From Lachnospiraceae bacterium UBA3332 (GTDB lineage: Bacteria > Bacillota > Clostridia > Lachnospirales > Lachnospiraceae), in NCBI GenBank assembly GCA_002361095.1, contig DERU01000090.1, positions 1 through 25,299 on the forward strand: a stretch of DNA of 25,299 nucleotides. The letters run 5' to 3'. This document shows, piece by piece, positions 14,747-22,006 of this stretch. Under the pieces are notes generated by a model, which saw only the letters and a program-made list of their open reading frames with translations, was not told the origin of the DNA and did no database searches. Position 1 is the first letter of the stretch, and every line of letters starts with the position of its first letter. A program made the translations under genes and the position numbers.

Positions 14747-16156
14747 ATGGGAAAGGCAGGGCAGATGGGGTTTCGTCCGTTGGAGTGGTGCAGGGATGAA
14801 AGGCGGGGGTTGCTTTTCGGACCGGCAAAATGGTTATGGAAAAAGCAGGAAAAGTACAGAATCCGTCATCCGCAGCCGGGGCTGTATGGCGGGGCGCAGG
14901 AAGCCCTGCGGACAATTTGCGGGGAGACGCAGGCCAAAAAGTACTATGAACGGTATCAGATTCAGAAAAACCGGAGGCTATTGTTGTTGTTTTTGGTGGG
15001 AATGGGAATGAGCGCAGCGTTTTCCATAGCCTTTGCGGTGCAAAGACGGGTGCCTGTACGTGTGCTGGAGAGGCCGGAACCGTCCGAGGGTGTCAGGCAG
15101 TATGATTTACAGGTCTTGGCCGACGGCGATAGGGCGGGGAAAATAGTGGTGGAAGTGCCGGTCAGGCAGCTGACGCCACAGGAAGCGGAGGAATTTTTGC
15201 GGCAGGCGGAGGAAGAACTGGACACGATTGTGGGGAACTGGTATCCGGATGCCGTAGATGACGACCTCTCTTTTCCGGACAGACTGCAGGACGGAGTGGT
15301 GGATGTCCGTTTTGACAGCAGCCGTTATGACGTGTTGGATGGGGCAGGCCATGTCAGGAACGCATGGCTGCAGGAAGAGGGGGAAGTGGTGGATCTGCGC
15401 GCGGTACTGACCTGCGGGGAGAGCAGGCGGGAGTGCGTGTATCCGATTCGGGTGATTCCCAAGGGATCGGAGTTTGAGGCGAGGCTGGAGAGGGAAGCCA
15501 TGCGGCGTATACAGGGAACCGATGCGCAAAAGACGGATAAAACCGTTGTGCTCCCACAGGATTTCGACGGAAAATCCCTGCGATGGGAAACAAAACGTTC
15601 TTTTTACGGGGGCTGGACGGCGTTTCTGACAGCGGTAGGCTGCCTGACTTTGTATGTGGCTTTTGAAAAAGACCTCGCGAAAGAAGGAGAAAAGTACCGG
15701 GAGGAACTGCTGCTTGTTTATCCGTCTTTTTTGGCAAAGCTGACGCTGCTTGCGGGTACGGGGATGCCGGTGCGGATGGTATTTTTTAAAATGGCGCAGG
15801 AAGCGAAAAGAAAAGATGCCGCTCCGGTTTATGAAGAGGTTCTGCGCACCTGCAGGGAGATGGAGAGCGGGGAAACGGAATTGCAGGCATATGAGAATTT
15901 CGGCGTCCGGTGCAGGCTGCCCCAATATAAAAAGTGCGCGTCCCTGCTTTCACAAAATGTACAAAAAGGCACGGGAAGACTGCTTGACGCGCTGCGCCAG
16001 GAATCCGTGAATGCGTTTGAAGAACGTAAGGCGTTTGCCTTAAGAAAAGGGGAGGAGGCACAGACCAAGATGATTTTACCGATGCTGATGATGCTGGTGG
16101 CGGTGATGATTTTGGTGATGGTACCGGCATGCTTTTCCTTTGGGGGACTGACGTAA
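14747..16156 (+). CDS. tadC: TadC-like platform protein with large extracytoplasmic insertion
   Basis: Second T2SSF-type membrane protein, about 469 residues. After a basic N-terminal region come a membrane segment (about 79-98), a polar region of about 190 residues that should lie outside the cell, a second membrane segment (about 290-306), a cytoplasmic helical part typical of TadC (YPSFLAKLTLLAGTGMPVRMVFFKMA, ASLLSQNVQKGTGRLLDALRQE) and a C-terminal membrane helix (ILPMLMMLVAVMILVMVPAC). The outside part has features of an atrophied bacterial Ig-like fold (DLSFPDRLQDG, VLDGAGHVRNAW, VDLRAVLTCG, YPIRVIP). Start is uncertain: ATG 14747 or 14765 are both reasonable, while an in-frame ATG at 14633 overlaps tadB and adds an unlikely stretch. 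Confidence 0.8.
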   Translation: MGKAGQMGFRPLEWCRDERRGLLFGPAKWLWKKQEKYRIRHPQPGLYGGAQEALRTICGETQAKKYYERYQIQKNRRLLLLFLVGMGMSAAFSIAFAVQRRVPVRVLERPEPSEGVRQYDLQVLADGDRAGKIVVEVPVRQLTPQEAEEFLRQAEEELDTIVGNWYPDAVDDDLSFPDRLQDGVVDVRFDSSRYDVLDGAGHVRNAWLQEEGEVVDLRAVLTCGESRRECVYPIRVIPKGSEFEARLEREAMRRIQGTDAQKTDKTVVLPQDFDGKSLRWETKRSFYGGWTAFLTAVGCLTLYVAFEKDLAKEGEKYREELLLVYPSFLAKLTLLAGTGMPVRMVFFKMAQEAKRKDAAPVYEEVLRTCREMESGETELQAYENFGVRCRLPQYKKCASLLSQNVQKGTGRLLDALRQESVNAFEERKAFALRKGEEAQTKMILPMLMMLVAVMILVMVPACFSFGGLT

Positions 16157-16217
16157 AGGGCCTGCCTGCTGTGGGGCCTGTTTGGAAAATGAATGGTAAG
16201 AAAAGGAGAATACAAAA

Positions 16218-16433
16218 ATGATGATGAAAATAAAATGGGAAGCGAAAAGAATTTGGAACCTGGTGAAACAGCGGGCGAAGGATGCGCTTGGAAATTGCGA
16301 CGGGGTTGGCACGGTGGAGGTTGTGCTGCTGATTTTGGTAGCCGTGGGATTGGTGCTGATTTTTAAGAACCAGATTACAAGTTTGGTCAATTCGATTTTT
16401 TCCAAGATTACGACGCAATCCGGAAAAATATGA
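16218..16433 (+). CDS. flp: Flp-type major pilin prepilin
   Basis: Structural pilin, 71 residues. A basic leader of 29 residues ends at Gly29, followed by VGTVEVVLLILVAVGLVLIFK. Cleavage after Gly29 would place Glu34 at position +5, as required for type IVb pilins, and the hydrophobic segment forms the filament core. The mature subunit is only about 42 residues, normal for Flp. AAAGGAGA lies eight bases upstream of the first of three successive ATG codons. Stop overlaps the next start as ATGA. The prepilin peptidase at 18736 is the likely processing enzyme. Confidence 0.93.
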   Translation: MMMKIKWEAKRIWNLVKQRAKDALGNCDGVGTVEVVLLILVAVGLVLIFKNQITSLVNSIFSKITTQSGKI

Positions 16434-17866
16434 AAAAGAAAGGGTTGGGCGGCTACATGACCGTATATGTGGCATTGGCCCTGGGGATTATGCTGTCGCT
16501 GCTTTTGGCGGTGGTGGACGGGGCAAGGCGCAGTACCATCCGTATGCATGTGGAATGCTGTGCGGATATGGCGTTGGACTCCGCATTGGCGCAATACCAT
16601 CGGGAGATGCTCAAACAGTATGACTTGTTTTTTGTGGACACTTCATACGGGACGGCCGACCCTTCCTTTCACCGGACAGAAGAGCAGATCCGTAATTATA
16701 TGGAGAAAAACCTTCGTCCGGCCGAAGAATTTGGGGCCACCCATGCCAGGGACTTAACGGCCCTGCATACGGACGGTGTGCAGCTTTTACGGGCAGGAGT
16801 GGCTACCGACGATAACGCGGCGGTACTGCGGTATCATGTGGTGCGGTATATGAAAGACCGATATGGCGTTTCTCTGGCGGAAAGTATTTTGGGGAAAGGA
16901 GGGGAGGCGCAAAAGTGGCAGGGGCAGGATATAGAGGGGCAGTGGGATGCCGCGCAAGCCGCTATGGAAGAGGAGATTACACAGAAAAAACGTCTGCAGG
17001 ATGAAGAATGGGACGGCAGCATTCCGGAGACGCATTCGGATGCGGTGCAAAGGACGAGGGCGGAAGGAATTTTAGGGACTGCCGCGCAGGGAATGCGTTT
17101 GTCGTCCGCAGTCATTGCGGACGCGTCCCGGCCTTCCGTGCGGCAGTTAAACTGCGGAACGGGGCTGTCGGGAGGAAAAGAACCGACGGCAGGATGGGCA
17201 GACAATGGATTATTGTATGCCTATATTATGAAAAAATGCGGAAATTTGCTGCGGGAAAAGAAAAACAGTGCGCTGGCTTATGAGGTGGAATATATTTTGC
17301 AGGGAGAAACTTCCGACCGGGAAAATCTGAGAAAGACGGCACAGGAACTTTTGTGGATACGGGAGGCGGCGAACGTTGCCTTTTTGTTCGCAAGCAGCCT
17401 TCGGAACGAGGCAAAAGCGGCGGCGGGGGTGATAGCGGCAATTCTTTTGCTGCCGGAAACGGCGGACTTAATCGAAACCGTGATTCTGTTTGCGTGGGCT
17501 TATGCGGAGAGTGTGAAGGATATCCGCATGCTGTTCCGGGGAGAAAAGGTACCGCTTTTAAAATCGGAGAATACGTGGAATACACCGTTTTCGTGGCTGT
17601 TGACTTACCGCAGCCATTTGGATGCTTACCGCGCCCCTGCATCCGGTTGGGAATATCCGGATTATTTGGCGGCACTTTTGGTCATTCGGGGGGCGGACAA
17701 CGCCGTTTGGAGACTGGCGGATGTGATGGAGGGCGATATCCGAAAAACGCCCGGAAACGGTGGATTTCGGATTGACGGTCTCATCGACGGGATGGAAGCG
17801 GAACTTTCTGTGACAAGCCGTTTTGGCGGAAATTATGTGATCAAAAGGATTTATGAGTATGAATAG
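16430..17866 (+). CDS. DUF5702-like Tad-locus surface protein with pilin-like N-terminus
   Basis: A 478-residue protein with a short KKK leader and one N-terminal membrane helix (about 9-31: YMTVYVALALGIMLSLLLAVVDGARR), followed by a large extracytoplasmic region. This arrangement and the sequence after the helix (MHVECCADMALDSALAQYHREMLKQYDLFFVD) match proteins seen at the same place in Lachnospiraceae Tad loci, annotated as DUF5702. The leader ends GG and resembles a prepilin site, but position +5 is Tyr rather than Glu. A second hydrophobic area lies at about 310-365. It may sit at the base or tip of the pilus like TadG; function is not known. Translation is coupled to flp through the ATGA overlap. 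Confidence 0.7.
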   Translation: MKKKGLGGYMTVYVALALGIMLSLLLAVVDGARRSTIRMHVECCADMALDSALAQYHREMLKQYDLFFVDTSYGTADPSFHRTEEQIRNYMEKNLRPAEEFGATHARDLTALHTDGVQLLRAGVATDDNAAVLRYHVVRYMKDRYGVSLAESILGKGGEAQKWQGQDIEGQWDAAQAAMEEEITQKKRLQDEEWDGSIPETHSDAVQRTRAEGILGTAAQGMRLSSAVIADASRPSVRQLNCGTGLSGGKEPTAGWADNGLLYAYIMKKCGNLLREKKNSALAYEVEYILQGETSDRENLRKTAQELLWIREAANVAFLFASSLRNEAKAAAGVIAAILLLPETADLIETVILFAWAYAESVKDIRMLFRGEKVPLLKSENTWNTPFSWLLTYRSHLDAYRAPASGWEYPDYLAALLVIRGADNAVWRLADVMEGDIRKTPGNGGFRIDGLIDGMEAELSVTSRFGGNYVIKRIYEYE

Positions 17867-18689
17867 CGGAACCGTAAAAAGGTTTAAACCAATTGTTACC
17901 AGGAAAGATGGGAAAGGAGGGTCGGACCGGGTGTCCTTACATAAAGAAAAAAAGATAATTTCTCCCCAATATCGGAAAAGGCAAAAAACTCCCGCAGAGG
18001 GCCGTTACTTTTCCCTGTTTTTTATGAACGATGTAAGGGCATCCTGTCCGGCCCTTCCCGGTAACGTAACGGTGGAAGCGGCGTTGGTATTGCCATTGTT
18101 TCTGTTTGTCATGGGAAATTTACTTTCATTGATTTTACTTTTTCAGACCTTTTCGGCGCAGGAGGCAAAACTGCATCAGACGGGGCGGGAACTTTCACTT
18201 TTGGCATATGGAAGGGAGGACGGGGAACAGGATATCCGTCTGCTTAAGGTGAGCGCCCTGAAAGCGCCGTTCCGGGCAGCGGCTTTTCCCACCGGGATTG
18301 TGGCAAACGGTTGTGTCATGCACAAATGGATAGGCTATGAATTGGATACGGGTGTGGTTGATGCTTCGGCAAAGCGGGAAGAAACGGTTTATATTACGCA
18401 GTCCGGCACGGTTTACCATAGACAGCGGGCATGCAGATATTTGAACCCTTCCATCCGGCTTTTGGAAGAGCGGGAGGCGCAGACGATACAAAATCATGCA
18501 GGGAGCCGGTATACGGCGTGCAGCATTTGCAGAAGCAGCAACGGGGGAGCCGTGTATGTGACGGATTTTGGGAGCCGTTATCACAGTACGGTGTCCTGCA
18601 GCGGGTTAAAGAGGACGATTACCGGTGTACCTTTATCGGAGGCAGTGGCGCAGGGACGGCACAGTTGTTCTTCGTGCGGATCAGGATGA
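17853..18689 (+). CDS. TadE-like pseudopilin with two C-terminal Cys/His repeats
   Basis: Product of up to 278 residues. A long basic leader ends at Gly70, followed by NVTVEAALVLPLFLFVMGNLL; cleavage there puts Glu75 at +5, the TadE pattern. The part beyond the helix ends in two similar units: VYITQSGTVYH..C...CSIC (His189, Cys194, Cys223, Cys226) and VYVTDFGSRYH..C...CSSC (His244, Cys249, Cys272, Cys275). Comparable YHxxxC...CxxC units occur at the C-termini of some nucleases and ComEC-like proteins and look metal-binding. The start is unsure: ATG 17853 overlaps the previous gene by 14 bp, but a strong AAAGGAGG (17913-17920) stands ten bases before an in-frame GTG at 17931, which would shorten the leader to 44 residues. 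Confidence 0.78.
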   Translation: MSMNSGTVKRFKPIVTRKDGKGGSDRVSLHKEKKIISPQYRKRQKTPAEGRYFSLFFMNDVRASCPALPGNVTVEAALVLPLFLFVMGNLLSLILLFQTFSAQEAKLHQTGRELSLLAYGREDGEQDIRLLKVSALKAPFRAAAFPTGIVANGCVMHKWIGYELDTGVVDASAKREETVYITQSGTVYHRQRACRYLNPSIRLLEEREAQTIQNHAGSRYTACSICRSSNGGAVYVTDFGSRYHSTVSCSGLKRTITGVPLSEAVAQGRHSCSSCGSG

Positions 18690-18735
18690 AAGTAACAGGT
18701 CAGGTTTATCTGAACCGTTACGGATGGGGGCAAAT

Positions 18736-19170
18736 ATGAAGTGGGCGATGGTGTTTGGCGTATTTTGCGCCGTGCCGGATTGTATACAAAAAAAGATTGA
18801 CGGCCGGGTGCTTTTGCTTGGCTTATTGGCCGGAATAGCAGTGACGTGGCAGAATCTGCGGCAGGGCAGACAGGACTGGTATAGTGTTGTGCTGGCGGTT
18901 ATTCCGGGTCTTGCATTGTTTGGGCTGGGAAAACTGGCGGGAGGAAAGCTGGGAGAGGGAGACGGCGTCATGACGCTTGTTTTGGGGTTGCTTTTGGGTT
19001 GGGAGCAGTGTTTGGCGGTGCTGTGTGCGGCCGGTATGTTTGTTGCCGTATTTGCGGGATGCGGGTTGGCAATAGGGAAGCTTAAGCGCAACAGCCGCAT
19101 TCCCTTCGCACCGTTTTTGTTCGGGGCGACGATATTGGTGTGGGCAGTCGGCAGGCCGGGTATTTTTTGA
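18736..19170 (+). CDS. prepilin peptidase, short A24 type (TadV/CpaA-like)
   Basis: Membrane aspartic protease that removes the leader from Flp and TadE-like proteins. The 144-residue product consists almost only of membrane helices, with the two catalytic Asp in their expected places: Asp15 in AVPDCIQKKIDGR and Asp76 in the GEGD motif (73-76). It lacks the methylase domain of PilD-type enzymes, as is normal for Tad loci. Start 18736 is preceded by GGGGG; an in-frame ATG at 18724 is possible, and 18625 would overlap the previous gene and add a charged extension. Confidence 0.9.
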   Translation: MKWAMVFGVFCAVPDCIQKKIDGRVLLLGLLAGIAVTWQNLRQGRQDWYSVVLAVIPGLALFGLGKLAGGKLGEGDGVMTLVLGLLLGWEQCLAVLCAAGMFVAVFAGCGLAIGKLKRNSRIPFAPFLFGATILVWAVGRPGIF

Positions 19171-19186
19171 ATGGAAGGAAAAGGGG

Positions 19187-19627
19187 ATGGGCGTAGATAA
19201 AAACCGAAAAAGGGATGGCTTGGACGGCTATGTGATAGTGGAGGCGGCTGTTTTGCTGCCGGTTGCCTCCGTGCTCCTATTGCTGCTGGTATATCTTTGC
19301 AGCCATTTGTATCAGGGATGTTTTATGACACAGGCAGCGTATGTCGCTGCATTCCGGGGAAGCAGACAGGTGTCGGGCGGAGAAATGTATGTGCAGGCAC
19401 AGCTGGATGAAATTTTGGCTGGGGAAGCGTTGTCCTTTGAGGAGGAAAAGCGCAAGGTGGGTATGGGAATGTTTTGCGTTTCAGTATCCTTAGGAAAAAA
19501 TACTCCCCTTTCACGCCTGTGGGGGGATGACTTTTTGCTTTCGGTTTACCAAAAGTCTGCGGTACGCAATCCGGTGGTTTACATCAGGGGAATTCGGGCG
19601 CTTACAAATGCGGAGTGGGAGGATTAA
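19187..19627 (+). CDS. TadE-like pseudopilin
   Basis: A 146-residue protein with a charged leader of 14 residues, then YVIVEAAVLLPVASVLLLLLVY. Cleavage after Gly14 places Glu19 at +5, so it should be processed by the prepilin peptidase encoded 16 bp upstream. The EAAxLLP pattern is the TadE hallmark. The remaining 110 residues form a small outer domain without a family I recognise. GGAAAAGGGG precedes the ATG. Its end overlaps the region just before the FHA gene, so translation is probably coupled. Confidence 0.85.
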   Translation: MGVDKNRKRDGLDGYVIVEAAVLLPVASVLLLLLVYLCSHLYQGCFMTQAAYVAAFRGSRQVSGGEMYVQAQLDEILAGEALSFEEEKRKVGMGMFCVSVSLGKNTPLSRLWGDDFLLSVYQKSAVRNPVVYIRGIRALTNAEWED

Positions 19628-19629
19628 AG

Positions 19630-20850
19630 ATGGATGCGGTTACCTATAAAAGGGAATTAAACCATAGCTACATGGTGCGCAAGTGCAATGCTTATGATAT
19701 ATCCGGATGTTATGCTTACCGGACAATGTCCCAAAACCGGATCGGAAAGCTGCTTTTTTGCAAACAGCGGCAATTGGATGGGGAGGCTTTCCTTTATTAT
19801 GATATTTCCTCCCGCCAGTCAATGGAGCGGCTTTATGAGGGGCGGAAGCTGGACATGGAAGATTTGCAGAGGATTATTTATGCGATTGCGGCTATGCAGG
19901 AGGATTTGGGGGAGTATCTTCTGGATGAGCAGGGATTGATATTGGAACCCGCCATGGTGTTTGCCGATGTGGAGACGGAGGAACTTTATTTTTGTTTTGA
20001 TCCGGAGGGAAAGACAGAGGAACACCGTTATGAAAAGCTGGCTGATTTTTTCCTGGGTCATGTGGAACATGGGGAGGAGCATGCAGTGAGTATAGCATAT
20101 CGGTTTTATCAGATGTCGAAGGCCGAATATTTTGTGCTTTCCTCCTTCCTCCCTTTTTTGGAAAAGGAATTGGCAGAGTGGAAAGGGCAAAATCATCGTG
20201 GAACGGGAGAATGGGAAAAGGAAATTCCAAAGGAACCGTTTCCCATGCGGATAGAGCCGGAGGAGGCACAGGAGTTGCCGTCGCAACCTGCATCGCAGGA
20301 ACTGTCTGAAAGCGGTAAAAAGAAAAATCTGCTTAACAGGATTTGGGGATGGGGGAAAAAGCGGAATCTGAAAAACAAGGAGCCGAAGAGATTGGGGGGT
20401 AAAAGAACACCTGAGGAAGCGGGGGACAAGGAAGAGTGGGCAGATTCCGTGTGGAACAGCTATGTTGAGCAGTCTGCGCTTATACAAACCGGGGAAACCG
20501 TATACTTTACGGATCTGGATAAACCGGTAAAGCCGACAGGGGTTCCCTGTCTGACGGAGGAGGGAGGGGAGAGGCAGTTTTGCCTGGACAATCTTCCGAT
20601 GACGGTGGGGAAACTGAAGGGAAGGGTGTCCATTGTATTGACGGACGGATCGGTCAGCAGGATGCATGCCCGGTTTGCATATACGCAGGATGGAGTCTGT
20701 GTGGCGGATCTGAATTCCAGAAACGGGACTTTGGTGAATGGAAGAAAACTGGCGCCCAACGAGTCGGTAACGCTTACGCAGGGGGATTTGGTTCAGTTCG
20801 GCAGGGAACGTTTTCGGTATGGATTTGTTGACAGTAACGCGATAAAGTGA
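19630..20850 (+). CDS. DUF6382-like plus FHA domain protein of the Tad locus
   Basis: Cytoplasmic 406-residue protein. The N-terminal part (about 1-170) resembles the DUF6382 region found in Lachnospiraceae Tad loci. A Lys/Glu-rich linker (about 175-290) follows, then a forkhead-associated domain (about 310-395) with the typical order: TVGKLKG, SIVLTDGSVSRMHARF, ADLNSRNGTLVNGR and a final LVQFGRERF. FHA domains bind phosphothreonine peptides. GGGAGGA lies seven bases before ATG 19630; an ATG at 19615 overlaps the previous gene and has no site. No Ser/Thr kinase is in the window. It could recruit a phosphorylated pilus or division component, by inference only. Confidence 0.8.
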   Translation: MDAVTYKRELNHSYMVRKCNAYDISGCYAYRTMSQNRIGKLLFCKQRQLDGEAFLYYDISSRQSMERLYEGRKLDMEDLQRIIYAIAAMQEDLGEYLLDEQGLILEPAMVFADVETEELYFCFDPEGKTEEHRYEKLADFFLGHVEHGEEHAVSIAYRFYQMSKAEYFVLSSFLPFLEKELAEWKGQNHRGTGEWEKEIPKEPFPMRIEPEEAQELPSQPASQELSESGKKKNLLNRIWGWGKKRNLKNKEPKRLGGKRTPEEAGDKEEWADSVWNSYVEQSALIQTGETVYFTDLDKPVKPTGVPCLTEEGGERQFCLDNLPMTVGKLKGRVSIVLTDGSVSRMHARFAYTQDGVCVADLNSRNGTLVNGRKLAPNESVTLTQGDLVQFGRERFRYGFVDSNAIK

Positions 20851-20890
20851 TAACCTTTGTACAGGGGGAAACGCATAGGAGGAAACCGCT

Positions 20891-21541
20891 ATGGGGTACC
20901 GTGAGAGTCCATACAGTACAGAGACACAAGATTCTGAAAAAAGCAGAAACTTACCGTTTTGTTGTATTGCGCTGATCGGGGTCAACGTAATGGTATTCCT
21001 GATAGGGCTGGTGTCGCCAGGAACCGGGATCAGGATGGAGAATGCGGGAAGTTTTGGGGTTTTGCATTTGCTGTATGATAATGAGTACTACAGGCTGTTG
21101 ACGGCTTCCTTTTTGCATGCGGACGCAGAGCATCTTCTCTTTAATATGCTGCTATTGTATTTTTGCGGCGAGATTGTGGAAAAGAGTCTGGGAAAGTGCA
21201 AAACTTTGGCTTTATATGCGGTTTCTGCGGTATGCGGGAACTTGCTTTCTGCTGCGTACGAATTGTCAACGGGCAGCTATTATGAATCAATCGGCGCAAG
21301 CGGTGCCGTATTCGGACTGACAGGCGCGTTACTGTATCTGGTAATTGTAAGAAAGGGTGCGGCTGCGCATATTTCCATGAAACGAATGGTATTTGCCATT
21401 TTGCTTTCGCTGTATGCGGGTTTTAGCAATGCTTACGTAAATAATGCGGCGCATATAGGCGGACTTTTGAGCGGTTTTCTGCTGGCGTTTTTACTGAGCC
21501 TTGTACCGCCGGTACTGGGAAGGAAAGGAGAAGGGGAATGA
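20891..21541 (+). CDS. rhomboid family intramembrane serine protease
   Basis: Membrane protease of 216 residues with about six helices. The family marks are HADAEHLLFNMLLLY (His81 and Asn85 region), GASG with the nucleophile Ser137, and the catalytic His188 in NNAAHIGGLLSG. It cleaves membrane helices near the outer face. AGGAGG stands nine bases before the ATG. It lies 40 bp after the FHA gene and overlaps the HIT gene by ATGA. The substrate is unknown; the nearby single-helix pseudopilins are candidates only because of position. Confidence 0.93.
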   Translation: MGYRESPYSTETQDSEKSRNLPFCCIALIGVNVMVFLIGLVSPGTGIRMENAGSFGVLHLLYDNEYYRLLTASFLHADAEHLLFNMLLLYFCGEIVEKSLGKCKTLALYAVSAVCGNLLSAAYELSTGSYYESIGASGAVFGLTGALLYLVIVRKGAAAHISMKRMVFAILLSLYAGFSNAYVNNAAHIGGLLSGFLLAFLLSLVPPVLGRKGEGE

Positions 21542-21945
21542 AAAAGGATGATTGTATTTTTTGCAGGATTGCCAATGGGGAGATTGCCTCTAAAACCATC
21601 TATGAGAATGAGGAGTTTCGGGTGATTCTGGATTTGGGGCCGGTGACAAAGGGTCATGCGCTGGTATTGCCCAAAGAACATTTTGACAATTTGTATGAAT
21701 TGCCGGAGGAATGGTGCAAGAAAGCTTTTGCTCTGGCCAAGAGGATGGCGGAGCGGATGACGGAGAAACTGGGCTGCGACGGGTTTAATCTTTTGCAGAA
21801 TAACAAAGAGGCGGCGGGGCAAACCATATCCCATTTCCATATTCATCTGATTCCCCGCTATAGGGAGGATGGATTGGAACTGAGCGGAGAGCAGCAGTCG
21901 CCGAGTCAGGAGGAACTGGAGGCTGTCCGGCAGCAGCTTTCCTAG
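21538..21945 (+). CDS. HIT family nucleotide-binding hydrolase
   Basis: Cytoplasmic protein of 135 residues from the histidine-triad family, which hydrolyses dinucleoside polyphosphates or nucleotide phosphoramidates. Marks are CIFCRIANGEI near the N-terminus (Cys6 and Cys9, a zinc pair in this group), VLPKEHF, and the triad HFHIHLIPR with His99, His101 and His103, the middle one being the nucleophile. AAGGAGA precedes the ATG, which overlaps the rhomboid stop. It is a housekeeping type protein and has no obvious tie to the pilus beyond being in the same transcription unit. Confidence 0.95.
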   Translation: MKKDDCIFCRIANGEIASKTIYENEEFRVILDLGPVTKGHALVLPKEHFDNLYELPEEWCKKAFALAKRMAERMTEKLGCDGFNLLQNNKEAAGQTISHFHIHLIPRYREDGLELSGEQQSPSQEELEAVRQQLS

Positions 21946-21958
21946 AGCATTTTTAAAT

Positions 21959-21997
21959 GTACCCGGCAGTTTGCAAGCTGCCGGGTACTGTTTTTGG
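21959..21997. terminator. hairpin terminator between converging genes
   Basis: GTACCCGGCAG (21959-21969) and CTGCCGGGTAC (21978-21988) form a perfect 11-bp GC-rich stem, followed on the + strand by TGTTTTTGG. It ends the pilus/HIT unit. On the - strand the run after the stem is ATTTAAAAA, so it may also partly stop the converging surface-protein gene. Confidence 0.88.
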
Positions 21998-22006
21998 GAA
22001 ATTGCT

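Noticed and set aside
15107..15925. A 272-codon - strand frame opposite the TadC-like gene
   Set aside because: Composition of a shadow frame and no start signal; the + strand frame has membrane segments and TadC marks.
19819..20985. A 388-codon open frame on the - strand opposite the FHA gene
   Set aside because: No recognisable motif, no ribosome site, and it runs through the FHA coding region and the start of the rhomboid gene.
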